Assembly (NCBI RefSeq): GCF_024919275.1
Contig: NZ_JANWGH010000003.1
Coordinates: forward strand, 37,677-101,676
Direction: 5' to 3'
Origin: Algoriphagus limi
GTDB lineage: Bacteria > Bacteroidota > Bacteroidia > Cytophagales > Cyclobacteriaceae
Length of the DNA stretch: 64,000 nucleotides
Numbering within the stretch: the stretch's first letter is position 1; each line of letters opens with the position of its first letter. The translations under genes and the position numbers were made by a program. The notes beneath the pieces were generated by a model, which was not told the origin of the DNA, made no database searches, and saw nothing but the letters and a program-made list of their open reading frames with translations. This document shows positions 54,264-63,111 of the stretch, in pieces.

Positions 54264-55808
54264 TTAATCCATTCCTCCTTTTCGAGTTGGGGATCGCTGG
54301 GTTGGCCAGCTTGTTGGGTTACCATCTCTTCCAACTGGAATTCTTCGCTCACGGGATACCATTTCCGGTTCCTCACTTGCCATGTAAACCATGATTGCAG
54401 CAAGAATCACATTATTTTGAACATCATCGAAGACGATTTTGTCATAGGTGTCCAAATTCGTGTGCCAAGTGTAGTTGAAATAAGACCAGCTTAACGAACT
54501 TAAAGAGAATGCCGGCACGCCAGCTGCTACGAATGAAGCGTAGTCAGATCCTCCGCCACCAGGGTTTCCAGGGAAAGTGGTGTTGATGTCACGAGTGATT
54601 TCTCTAGGAACTTTGGACATCCATCGACCCAAGTAATCATAACTGTGGATGAATCCCTGACCGGAAATATTTGCAACTCTTCCTGTTCCATTATCTTGGT
54701 TGAAAAGGGCCTGAATCTTACCCATCATTTCTGGATGATCTTCTACAAAAGCACGAGAACCATTCAATCCCTGCTCCTCAGAACCCCAATGTCCCACTAA
54801 AATAGTACGTTTTGGATTTGGATAAACTTCTTTCAAAATCCGCATCACCTCCATCATCATGATGGTTCCTGTTCCATTGTCAGTTGCACCGGTACCTCCA
54901 TCCCAAGAATCAAAGTGTGCAGAAAGTAGCACATACTCATCTGGCTTTTCTGTGCCTTTGATCTCTGCGATCGTATTGAAGGTTGGCTGAACGCCGGTTT
55001 CTTTGGATTGAGCATTGAGATGAATCATTGGCTTCTTTCCGCTATCAGCCAATCTATATAGCATTCCGTAGTCCTCTAGCGACAGGTCTACAGTAGGGAC
55101 TTTCTTGGTGTAAGCAGAAAAGATCTTATTGGCACCAAACCCTCTAGACCAATAGCTAGTGAGGACTCCCAAAGCACCTGCGTCTTCAAGGGCTTGAGGT
55201 AATTCCCGACGGCCAAGCCCAGTTTTTTGGATTCTTGCCTGCCAGGCACGTTCGAAAATGCTTCGCTCTGCCTTCATCTTTTCGAAGGACTCTTCAGTAG
55301 CCCATTCTTCCCAGTTGTAGTCTGGACGACCGGTAAGCTGAGGCGCAGATATCATTACATATTTTCCTTTGACATTCGGTAGCCAAGCTTGGAAAGCAGC
55401 CGAATCCTGCAAGTCTGGAAGGATAATTACTTCTCCGCTTGCACCGCCTTCAGGAGAAGCAGGAGACCAAGCGAGTTGGGTGCCGGAAAGAGACTTTACC
55501 CAAGGCTCCATCATGTCGATGTGCGTAATGCCACGATCCCATCCGCGCCATTCACCCCACTGCTCATTTCGAGCTTCAATTCCCCATGATTGGTATTTTT
55601 CAACCGCCCAGTCATGAGCATCTTGCATTTGAGGAGAACCCACCAATCGAGGACCAATTCCATCCATCAGTTCATGGGCAATTTCCTTAAGCTGGGAATT
55701 TTCCCGAGCTTCTTGAATGATTTTTTCAATCACTTCATTTTGCTGGGCCTGTGCTTGTATGCCGAATAGCAATAGAAGCCCCATTCCAAAAAGGTAGCGT
55801 TTTTTCAT
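54264..55808 (-). CDS. M28 family metallopeptidase, secreted
   Basis: The 514 residues start with a signal peptide (MKKRYLFGMGLLLLFGIQA, cleavage after QAQ). The co-catalytic zinc site reads AHFDSW, ATDNGTGT, SEEQGLNGS (general base Glu), NQDNGTG and WHTNLDT, in the M28 order. A protease-associated-like segment (about 95-190) precedes the catalytic domain. It is an aminopeptidase-type enzyme working in the periplasm or outside. It stands alone, divergent from ebo. Confidence 0.93.
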   Translation of the reverse strand: MKKRYLFGMGLLLLFGIQAQAQQNEVIEKIIQEARENSQLKEIAHELMDGIGPRLVGSPQMQDAHDWAVEKYQSWGIEARNEQWGEWRGWDRGITHIDMMEPWVKSLSGTQLAWSPASPEGGASGEVIILPDLQDSAAFQAWLPNVKGKYVMISAPQLTGRPDYNWEEWATEESFEKMKAERSIFERAWQARIQKTGLGRRELPQALEDAGALGVLTSYWSRGFGANKIFSAYTKKVPTVDLSLEDYGMLYRLADSGKKPMIHLNAQSKETGVQPTFNTIAEIKGTEKPDEYVLLSAHFDSWDGGTGATDNGTGTIMMMEVMRILKEVYPNPKRTILVGHWGSEEQGLNGSRAFVEDHPEMMGKIQALFNQDNGTGRVANISGQGFIHSYDYLGRWMSKVPREITRDINTTFPGNPGGGGSDYASFVAAGVPAFSLSSLSWSYFNYTWHTNLDTYDKIVFDDVQNNVILAAIMVYMASEEPEMVSRERRIPVGRDGNPTSWPTQRSPTRKGGMD

Positions 55809-56001
55809 ATTTCAAGGAGTTTAGAACTTAAAAGTATAGGAAGCTATTGAGAATTCTAAAACCACTGGTGGAAATGCCTGGAAGAATGAGTTTTTATGAT
55901 TTTTTTCAGAAAGTCTCTTTTTCGCCCTCCATTCCTTGAAAAGGAGGTGGATTTTTTGTTGGGATTGAGTTTATTTACCTATTCGGAAAAAACGAACAAC
56001 A

Positions 56002-56889
56002 ATGAACCCAAAATCAGAGCTTTTAGCCTTTTTAAAAGCAATCATTCATAATAATGCAGAAGAAAAGTCTTTGAATTGGCTGGATGAAAAGGCTCAAAAA
56101 ATCCAAGATTCAAAATCAAAAAATGCCTTTTATCTCGCTTTTTCGCAGGCTTCTCGCTTTTTTTCAAAAGACAATCTTCAACTAGATTCTGAAGCAAAAC
56201 AAAAAGCAGATACGCTGATAGCTGGATTTCAGCCTGAGTTTTGGAATGTTCTTCAAACAGCCAGAACTTACCTTTTGCTTCATTTTTCTTTGGAAAAAGA
56301 CGAGTGGTTGAAAGCTATTAATCAGCTTTTTGAAACCGGTGATTTGTATGAGCAACAGGCACTTTATGCTTCCTTGTCTTTGATGCCTTTTTCTGAAGAA
56401 ATGCTTCCAAGAGCGATTGAAGGATGTCGTACCAACATGACCTTGGTTTTTGATGCCATTGCCTTGAATAATCCCTATGCTCCCAAACATTTCCCTGAGC
56501 TAAATTGGAATCAGATGGTATTAAAGGCGGTCTTTATGCAAAGACCACTTTACAGAATACAGCAATTGGAGCTGCGAAGGAATCCCGCCTTGGCGGAAAT
56601 CGCCTCAGATTTTGCGCATGAGCGTTGGGCTGCAGGACGTAATGTGATGCCAGAACTTTGGAGGTTGGTTTCTCCATTCGTGAATGAAAAGTTTATGGGA
56701 GATCTGGAAAAAGTGATGAGCTCAGAAGATTTGCTCGAACAAAAAGGAGGTGCTTTGGCACTTTATCATTCAGATTTTGCTCAAGCAAAAGAATTATTAA
56801 ATAAATACCCCGAATTGATTCAGGAGATCGAGAAAGGAGCAATTTCTTGGGAAGAAATCGGTCAGGAATATCAAGATACGAGAGTCTAA
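56002..56889 (+). CDS. eboA: EboA, first gene of the ebo cluster
   Basis: EboA is a helical protein of unknown biochemical function. The 295 residues are predicted all-alpha with no signal peptide or membrane span; recurring helix pairs (LYEQQALYASLSLMPFSEEM, EEKSLNWLDEKAQ) resemble a repeat-type scaffold. The call rests on order and the five downstream genes as much as on sequence. A short terminator-like hairpin (TCCTT-GAA-AAGGA, then T6) lies at about 55932-55957 upstream, followed by a weak promoter-like phrase (TTTG at 55955, TACCTATT at 55976). It is 42 bases before eboB. Confidence 0.9.
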   Translation: MNPKSELLAFLKAIIHNNAEEKSLNWLDEKAQKIQDSKSKNAFYLAFSQASRFFSKDNLQLDSEAKQKADTLIAGFQPEFWNVLQTARTYLLLHFSLEKDEWLKAINQLFETGDLYEQQALYASLSLMPFSEEMLPRAIEGCRTNMTLVFDAIALNNPYAPKHFPELNWNQMVLKAVFMQRPLYRIQQLELRRNPALAEIASDFAHERWAAGRNVMPELWRLVSPFVNEKFMGDLEKVMSSEDLLEQKGGALALYHSDFAQAKELLNKYPELIQEIEKGAISWEEIGQEYQDTRV

Positions 56890-56931
56890 AGCTAGACTAC
56901 AAAAAATTAGTAAACTCAAAATAGTATTAAT

Positions 56932-57843
56932 ATGCCCATGTATATAGACCCCCATATTCATTTAGTCTCCCGAACTACGGATGACTATGAAGCCATGCAC
57001 AAGGCGGGGATAGTTGCCACGATCGAGCCTGCCTTTTGGTTGGGTCAGCCTCGTACGGAAGTTGGAAGTTTCAAGGATTATTTCAGCACTTTGGTTGGTT
57101 GGGAGCGTTTTCGAGCCAGTCAGTTCGGGATTGTTCACTACTGCACCATGGGATTGAATAGTAAAGAGGCGAATAATATTCCTTTGGCAGAGCAGGTGAT
57201 GGAATTGCTTCCTCTTTATGTAGGAAAAGAAGGGGTGGTTGCCATCGGTGAGATTGGATATGATGATCAAACTGAGGCCGAAGACCGATTCTATCGAGTG
57301 CAATTAGAATTAGCGAAAGAGGTGGATTTACCGGTGCTTATCCACACCCCACATCGGGATAAAAAGCGTGGAACAACCCGCTCCATGGACGTAGCTGAAG
57401 AACACGGAATGGATCCGGGATGGATTATCGTGGATCATAATAATGAAGAAACCGTGAAGGAAGTGTTGGATCGGGGATATTGGGCTGGGTTCACAATTTA
57501 TCCGCATACCAAAATGGGTTCCGAGCGTATGGTTGAAATCGTCAAGCAGTATGGCCCTGAACGCATTATTGTCAATTCCGCAGCGGATTGGGGAATTTCA
57601 GATCCATTGGCAGTCCCTAAGACGGCCGATTTGATGCGAAAAATGGGTATTCCTGAGGAGCATGTTCAGATGGTTACCTATAAAAATGCACTTGCAGCTT
57701 TTTCAATTTCAGGCCAAATGCATGAGGATGACTGGTTGAAAGCTCCTCCTATTGATCAAACCAAAAAAATGAGTGGTAATTCTGTGCTTCGTGGAGGCCA
57801 AGTGCCACGAGTAGAGGGGCCATCCGACCGAGTAGAAAATTAA
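56932..57843 (+). CDS. eboB: EboB, TatD-like metal-dependent hydrolase
   Basis: The 303 residues fold as a TIM-barrel amidohydrolase with the TatD metal ligands H8-x-H10, E107 (GEIGYD), H138 (LIHTPH), H169 (VDHN) and D219 (AADW). TatD proteins are nucleases or hydrolases; in ebo clusters this member is named EboB and its substrate is unknown. All metal ligands are intact, so it is probably active. It is followed 3 bases later by eboC. Confidence 0.92.
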   Translation: MPMYIDPHIHLVSRTTDDYEAMHKAGIVATIEPAFWLGQPRTEVGSFKDYFSTLVGWERFRASQFGIVHYCTMGLNSKEANNIPLAEQVMELLPLYVGKEGVVAIGEIGYDDQTEAEDRFYRVQLELAKEVDLPVLIHTPHRDKKRGTTRSMDVAEEHGMDPGWIIVDHNNEETVKEVLDRGYWAGFTIYPHTKMGSERMVEIVKQYGPERIIVNSAADWGISDPLAVPKTADLMRKMGIPEEHVQMVTYKNALAAFSISGQMHEDDWLKAPPIDQTKKMSGNSVLRGGQVPRVEGPSDRVEN

Positions 57844-57846
57844 TCC

Positions 57847-58755
57847 ATGAAGGGAAAGCTTTTTGCTTATTTGCAAATTACCCGTCCTGCTAATGTGGTC
57901 ACAGCTGTGGCCGATGTCTGGGCGGGTTTTGCTATTGCTGGTGGCTGGAGCTATTTAATTTCGACCTGGAAAGACGGATCCGGATTTTGGATTAATCTCT
58001 TGTGGCTTTCCATCAGTACGATTGGCTTGTATGGAGGCGGAGTCGCATTTAATGATATTGCAGATGCGGAATTGGATGCGGTGGAGCGTCCGGAACGTCC
58101 TATACCTAGTGGCCGAGCAAAAAAATCCACAGCTATTATTGTAGCTAGTCTTCTCTTGTTTTTTGGGGTTTTGGCAGCTTTTCAGGTTAATCACCTTGCA
58201 GGAATTTTAGCCATAGTGATTAGCCTTTGCGCCCTAACCTATGATTACTGGGGAAAGCATCAAAACATCTTTGGCCCTATTAACATGGGGCTTTGCCGTG
58301 CTGGGAACCTATTGCTTGGAGTGGCTGTGGCGCCGGAAGTTTTGGAGAAAGTAGGGCCGATTGGAATACTTCCTTTGATCTATGTGGCGGCGATCACCAT
58401 GGTGAGTCGGGGAGAAGTGCATGGAAAAAATAGACGAGCTCTCTTCGCAGGATTGGGGATGTATGCTGTCATAGTGATTGGAATATTTCTTTTAGCCAAA
58501 ATTCAGGGGCCAAATTATTGGCATGTAATCCCCTTTTTAGCCTTGCTTTCTTATATGATTTTTCCACCGCTTATCAGAGCTATTCAAACTGAATCCCCAC
58601 AATTAATCGGAAAATCGGTCAAAGCTGCCGTAATTTCTCTCATCATCGTGAATGCGTCTTTAGGTGCAGCCTTTGAAAGCTGGGAGATAGGATTGGTTGT
58701 TTTGGCCTTATTACCCTTATCTTTGATTCTGGCCAAAGCCTTTGCTGTCACCTAG
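57847..58755 (+). CDS. eboC: EboC, UbiA-family prenyltransferase
   Basis: A polytopic membrane protein of 302 residues (about 8-9 spans) with the UbiA first Asp-rich motif N69-D70-xx-D73-xxx-D77, followed by ERPERPIPSGR. The second motif is reduced to YDYWGK near residue 135, without the usual DxxxD. UbiA enzymes join a prenyl chain to an acceptor in the membrane. Loss of the second acidic motif is worth checking before assuming normal activity. It overlaps a longer eboD frame but the preferred eboD start lies 49 bases beyond. Confidence 0.92.
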   Translation: MKGKLFAYLQITRPANVVTAVADVWAGFAIAGGWSYLISTWKDGSGFWINLLWLSISTIGLYGGGVAFNDIADAELDAVERPERPIPSGRAKKSTAIIVASLLLFFGVLAAFQVNHLAGILAIVISLCALTYDYWGKHQNIFGPINMGLCRAGNLLLGVAVAPEVLEKVGPIGILPLIYVAAITMVSRGEVHGKNRRALFAGLGMYAVIVIGIFLLAKIQGPNYWHVIPFLALLSYMIFPPLIRAIQTESPQLIGKSVKAAVISLIIVNASLGAAFESWEIGLVVLALLPLSLILAKAFAVT

Positions 58756-58804
58756 ATTTTGGCTTAAAAAGAAACTTTCACGGCCAAAGACCAATTATTT
58801 CCAT

Positions 58805-59953
58805 ATGGATACTATTCTTCAGCAGTCCTTTTCGGTTTCTTTCAATTATCCGGTTTGCTTTACGGAAAATCTATTTTCTGCTGAAAATCCAGTTTTTGTT
58901 AACGTCTTAGAAAAAGGAAAGAAGGTAAAGACCTTTTTTGTAGTTGATAGCGGGGTGGTTGAGGCTTTTCCAAATTTATTGGAAGAAATAAAGACTTACG
59001 CTTCACATCATAAAGAGCGATTCTTTCTGTGCGCAGACCCATTGGTAGTACCGGGTGGAGAAGCTTGTAAAAATGATCCAACCATTTACCAGCAAGTAGT
59101 TCAGGCCACAAATGACTTTGGGATTGATAGACATTCTTACATCGTCGCGATTGGTGGAGGAGCTGTTTTGGATATGGTTGGTTTCGCAGCTGCCATTTCC
59201 CACCGAGGGATTCGTTTGATCCGAATTCCAACGACTGTTTTATCCCAAAATGACTCAGGTGTAGGTGTAAAAAACAGTATCAACTACTTCGGGAAGAAAA
59301 ATTACCTAGGAACCTTCACTACTCCGATTGCTGTATTAAATGACTTCAATTTCCTCCAAACATTGGATGATCGTGATTGGAGATCTGGAATTTCAGAGGC
59401 TTTAAAAGTGGCTTTGATTAAGGATTTGGACTTTTTCGAATGGTTGGAAGCTAATGCTTCAGACATGGCGAGACGGCAAATCGAGCCGATGAAAACACAA
59501 ATAATCCGATGTGCCCAAATGCATATGGATCATATTGCGGGAAGAGATCCATTTGAGTTTGGGTCTTCCCGTCCCTTGGATTTTGGTCATTGGGCCGCTC
59601 ATAAATTGGAGCATCTCAGCGAGTATCGCGTGCGGCATGGGGAGGCTGTTGCCATCGGGATTGCATTGGATTCTACCTATTCCCACCTCTTGGGCTGGAT
59701 TAGTCATGATGATTTGAATCGAATTTTACAGGTAATTCAGACTTTAGGCTTTTCACTTTACGAACCGGAACTTTCAGGAGAAAATTTAATTCAGGGGCTT
59801 CGGGAATTCCAGGAGCATCTAGGCGGTGAGTTGACCATCATGCTGCTAGAAAAGCTTGGAAAAGGAGTTGAGGTGCATGAAATGGATGAAGAGTTAATTC
59901 GAAAGGCAATTGAATTTTTAAAGGAGAAAAGCCAAGAACCAAAGCTGATTTAA
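58805..59953 (+). CDS. eboD: EboD, 3-dehydroquinate synthase-like cyclase
   Basis: The ATG at 58805 (MDTILQQSFSVSFNY) gives 382 residues; a TTG start at 58742 would overlap eboC by 14 bases. It belongs to the sugar-phosphate cyclase superfamily: AIGGGAVLDMVGFAAAISHRG, PTTVLSQNDSGVGVKNSIN, and zinc ligands in GISEALK (Glu), DFGHWAAHKLE (His) and RHGEAVAIG (His). The DSSVGGK motif of AroB is altered to DSGVGVK, and ebo members form a group separate from AroB. The product is probably a cyclised sugar or cyclitol, not necessarily dehydroquinate. Confidence 0.9.
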   Translation: MDTILQQSFSVSFNYPVCFTENLFSAENPVFVNVLEKGKKVKTFFVVDSGVVEAFPNLLEEIKTYASHHKERFFLCADPLVVPGGEACKNDPTIYQQVVQATNDFGIDRHSYIVAIGGGAVLDMVGFAAAISHRGIRLIRIPTTVLSQNDSGVGVKNSINYFGKKNYLGTFTTPIAVLNDFNFLQTLDDRDWRSGISEALKVALIKDLDFFEWLEANASDMARRQIEPMKTQIIRCAQMHMDHIAGRDPFEFGSSRPLDFGHWAAHKLEHLSEYRVRHGEAVAIGIALDSTYSHLLGWISHDDLNRILQVIQTLGFSLYEPELSGENLIQGLREFQEHLGGELTIMLLEKLGKGVEVHEMDEELIRKAIEFLKEKSQEPKLI

Positions 59954-59955
59954 GC

Positions 59956-61158
59956 ATGCAAGTTGGACACTTTCAATTCAGTTATTGCAGTAATATTCAC
60001 CCCGGTGAAAGTTGGGAAGCAACCTTCGAAAATTTAAAATCCTACATTCCTCAAATCAGAGAAAACCTTCAATGGAAGGGGGCATTTGGGATAGGCTTAA
60101 GACTTTCCAACGAAGCGAGTTTGGAACTGGAAAAGAAGGATGAATTAGCCGCTTTTCAATCTTGGCTCGCTCAAGAAAACGCCTATGTTTTTACACTGAA
60201 TGGCTTTCCTTATGGAGATTTTCATCATACCCGGGTAAAAGATCAGGTTCACTTTCCTGACTGGACTACTGACGATCGAAAAAATTATACCATTCGATCA
60301 TTTCGAATTTTAGCCCAATTGCTACCCGATGGGATGAGTGGAGGGATTTCAACCTCACCTATTTCCTACCGACACTGGTTTAAAACTCCCGAAGAAAAGG
60401 ATGATGCAATGCAAAAAGCTACAGCCAATTTGATGGAAGTAGTAGCAGAGCTTGCGAAGATTCAAACCGAAACAGGGAAAACCTTGCATTTAGACATTGA
60501 ACCGGAGCCAGATGGAATTTTAGAGAATTCTGATGAGATGCTTTGGCTTTTTGATTCCTGGCTAATTCCCAAAGGAGCGCCGATTCTTTCTCAAAAGCTT
60601 GGAATTACCCTTTCTGAAGCTGAAATATTGATTCTGGAGCATATCCAAGTATGCTACGACGTTTGCCACTTTGCAATTGTTTATGAGCATCCGGCAAACA
60701 CTTTTTCCAAATTCAATAATGCCGGAATTAAAATAGGCAAGATCCAAATTTCAGCTGCTTTGAAACTGGATTTGGGAGAAAATAGAGCTGAAATTCAGCA
60801 GAAACTACTTCCCTTTGCTGAATCGACTTACCTGCATCAAGTGGTTGGTAGAAAGGCAGATGGAAGTCTTGTCTCCTATTCAGATTTGCCAGAGGCACTT
60901 GAGGCAATTCAAGATGCTGAGGAGAAGGAATGGCGAATTCACTTTCATGTACCGCTATTTGTAGAGTCTTATGGCCAGTTTTTTTCGACTCAAAGCAGTA
61001 TCTTAAATGTCTTGAGTGAATTAAGGAATCATCCTGAAATTACAGAGCATTTAGAAGTAGAAACCTACACTTGGGAGGTTTTGCCGGATGAAATGCGTTT
61101 GGAATTAGGTGAGTCAATAAGTCGGGAATTGGAATGGGTTCTTCAACGATTGGAGTAA
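59956..61158 (+). CDS. eboE: EboE, TIM-barrel metabolite-traffic protein
   Basis: The 400 residues look like a xylose-isomerase-type TIM barrel with no signal peptide: motifs NIHPGESWEATFENL, HLDIEPEPDGILE, CYDVCHFAI, GIKIGKIQISAALKL, WRIHFHVPLF. The pattern of Glu/Asp/His at strand ends is that of a sugar isomerase or epimerase, but no reaction is established. It lies 2 bases after eboD and 1 base before eboF. Confidence 0.9.
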   Translation: MQVGHFQFSYCSNIHPGESWEATFENLKSYIPQIRENLQWKGAFGIGLRLSNEASLELEKKDELAAFQSWLAQENAYVFTLNGFPYGDFHHTRVKDQVHFPDWTTDDRKNYTIRSFRILAQLLPDGMSGGISTSPISYRHWFKTPEEKDDAMQKATANLMEVVAELAKIQTETGKTLHLDIEPEPDGILENSDEMLWLFDSWLIPKGAPILSQKLGITLSEAEILILEHIQVCYDVCHFAIVYEHPANTFSKFNNAGIKIGKIQISAALKLDLGENRAEIQQKLLPFAESTYLHQVVGRKADGSLVSYSDLPEALEAIQDAEEKEWRIHFHVPLFVESYGQFFSTQSSILNVLSELRNHPEITEHLEVETYTWEVLPDEMRLELGESISRELEWVLQRLE

Positions 61159-61159
61159 G

Positions 61160-62530
61160 ATGAAAAAAACAGTTGTTCTAAATATCGTTGCATTGTCATC
61201 CAGAGTAATTGGGGAGAATACTCCTTTTCTCAGTGGATGGATTGCTAAGCAAAAAAAAGCTATTGTAGAGCCTGTTTTGCCAGCTGTAACCTGCTCGGCT
61301 CAATCTGTTTACCTAACCGGGAAAATGCCTTCCGAAAATGGAATTGTGGGAAATGGCTGGTATTTCAGGGATGAATGTGAAATTAAATTTTGGAGACAAT
61401 CCAATCGCTTGGTTCGGGCTCCAAAAATCTGGGATAAGTTAAAGACGGAAAATTCTGGCTTCACTTGTGCCAATATGTTTTGGTGGTACAATATGTATTC
61501 TTCGGTGGATTTAGCGGTGACGCCTCGCCCACTTTATCCTTCAGATGGGAGGAAATTGCCTGATTGTCACTCTCAGCCGATGGAATTACGGGATAGACTT
61601 CAAAATGAATTGGGTCAGTTTCCTCTTTTTTCCTTCTGGGGACCAAATGCTAATATTTCCTCTACCCAATGGATCGCCGAGGCCACCAAAAAGGTAGATC
61701 AATGGTATAACCCAACACTTAACTTGGTGTATTTACCCCATCTGGACTATGGGTTACAGAAGTATGGACTAGATTTTTCAAAAATCGGATCGCTTTTGAA
61801 GGAAGTAGATGAAGTAGCAAAAGATCTAATTACCTATTTTGAAAGTCAAGGAACCCAAGTTCTCTTGCTCTCTGAATATGGTATCACAAATGTCTCCCAA
61901 CCTATTCATATCAACCGCTTGCTCCGATCTGCGGGATGGATTCAGGTGAAGGATGAATTGGGCTTGGAAACTTTGGATGCAGGCACTTCTCAGGCTTTTG
62001 CGATCGCTGACCATCAAATTGCCCACGTGCATGTTCAAGATCCCGCGGTTTTTGATCAAGTAAAAAGTTTATTAGAAAATACTCCGGGGATTGAGTTGGT
62101 ACTTGACAAAAAGGCTCAGGCAAATTATGGTTTAGATCATCCTCGATCAGGAGATTTGGTAGTGGTAGCGGATAAGGACTCCTGGTTTACTTATTATTTC
62201 TGGTTGGATGATGAAAAAGCTCCAGATTATGCGCGATGTGTGGACATTCATCGAAAGCCCGGCTATGACCCGGTAGAATTATTTTTAGATCCTGCGATTA
62301 AAATTCCTTTGCTAAAAGTGGGGTCTAAGGTTTTGAAGAAAAAACTGGGATTCAGATATCTGATGGATGTAATTCCTCTAGATGCGACGCTAGTTAAAGG
62401 ATCACATGGTAGATTACCGGAGGAGGATGAAGACAAGCCGATTTTTGTGGGAAATACTAGCCTTCTGAATTCAGAAAAAATTCAACCTACAGACGTTTTT
62501 GATTTAATTTATCAGGCTGTCCAGGATTAA
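61160..62530 (+). CDS. eboF: EboF, alkaline-phosphatase-superfamily protein
   Basis: The 456 residues show a nucleotide-pyrophosphatase/phosphodiesterase type fold: PAVTCSAQSVYLTGK (Thr nucleophile region), YLPHLDYGLQKYG, VLLLSEYGITNV, and KGSHGRLPEEDEDKP for the C-terminal metal His. The first metal Asp motif is replaced by VLNIVALSSRVIG, so one ligand is not clear. The family is annotated as EboF or nucleotide pyrophosphatase. It ends 4 bases inside the opposing HD gene and closes the cluster. Confidence 0.88.
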   Translation: MKKTVVLNIVALSSRVIGENTPFLSGWIAKQKKAIVEPVLPAVTCSAQSVYLTGKMPSENGIVGNGWYFRDECEIKFWRQSNRLVRAPKIWDKLKTENSGFTCANMFWWYNMYSSVDLAVTPRPLYPSDGRKLPDCHSQPMELRDRLQNELGQFPLFSFWGPNANISSTQWIAEATKKVDQWYNPTLNLVYLPHLDYGLQKYGLDFSKIGSLLKEVDEVAKDLITYFESQGTQVLLLSEYGITNVSQPIHINRLLRSAGWIQVKDELGLETLDAGTSQAFAIADHQIAHVHVQDPAVFDQVKSLLENTPGIELVLDKKAQANYGLDHPRSGDLVVVADKDSWFTYYFWLDDEKAPDYARCVDIHRKPGYDPVELFLDPAIKIPLLKVGSKVLKKKLGFRYLMDVIPLDATLVKGSHGRLPEEDEDKPIFVGNTSLLNSEKIQPTDVFDLIYQAVQD

Positions 62531-63111
62531 AGAACTTTTAATTTTTCCTTAACGGATTCGATATTTTCCTGCTTTTTAGGCTCACGGTATTTCTTACAGT
62601 AATCTGTATGATAATCGTGTTTTTCCAAAAATGTCAATTGTAATTCATTCCAAGCTTGTTCGGAAAGTGAAGGATTAAAGTGAAGTAATTCCTCGTATAA
62701 AGCATTTCCTTGACGTAAAAAGTCATCCGTTCCTAAGTATTCCAAATCTGCATCTGCAATGATTCGCTCCAGTTGGTTAGTTGGTGTTTGAGGGATCTTG
62801 GTTGCCATGATCATTCCATGGATTTTTTTCAAGTCCTCATCTGAGACAAGATCCTTCAGGTACTTGGTGGCTATACCACAACCAATTTCCTCATGATTTT
62901 TTGGGTTTTCTACAAATCCAGTATCGTGAAAAAGTGCGGCTAGTCGAAGAAGTTCAATCTCGGATTCGCTGATTTTTTCAATTCCGGCTAAAAATAGAGC
63001 CTTTTCAGACACATATTGGGTATGAGCCAGATTGTGGTATGTCAGATAATCCGGAAGCTTTTCCAGAATATCCTGATACACGCGTTTTTGTATTTTTTCA
63101 AAGTCAATCAT
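62527..63111 (-). CDS. HD-domain metal-dependent phosphohydrolase
   Basis: The 194 residues contain the HD-domain signature: YHNLAHTQYV, ALFHDTGFVENPKNHEEIG (HD pair) and ADADLEYLG (the final Asp), all needed for metal binding. Such proteins hydrolyse nucleotides or cyclic nucleotides; the substrate is unknown. Its start codon overlaps the YitT gene stop by 4 bases (63108-63111), so the two may be co-translated. It converges with eboF. Confidence 0.9.
   Translation of the reverse strand: MIDFEKIQKRVYQDILEKLPDYLTYHNLAHTQYVSEKALFLAGIEKISESEIELLRLAALFHDTGFVENPKNHEEIGCGIATKYLKDLVSDEDLKKIHGMIMATKIPQTPTNQLERIIADADLEYLGTDDFLRQGNALYEELLHFNPSLSEQAWNELQLTFLEKHDYHTDYCKKYREPKKQENIESVKEKLKVL

Noticed and set aside
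55932-55957. Strong attenuator before eboA
   Set aside because: The hairpin TCCTT-GAA-AAGGA followed by T6 is short and has no upstream transcript with known start; it is noted only in the eboA entry.
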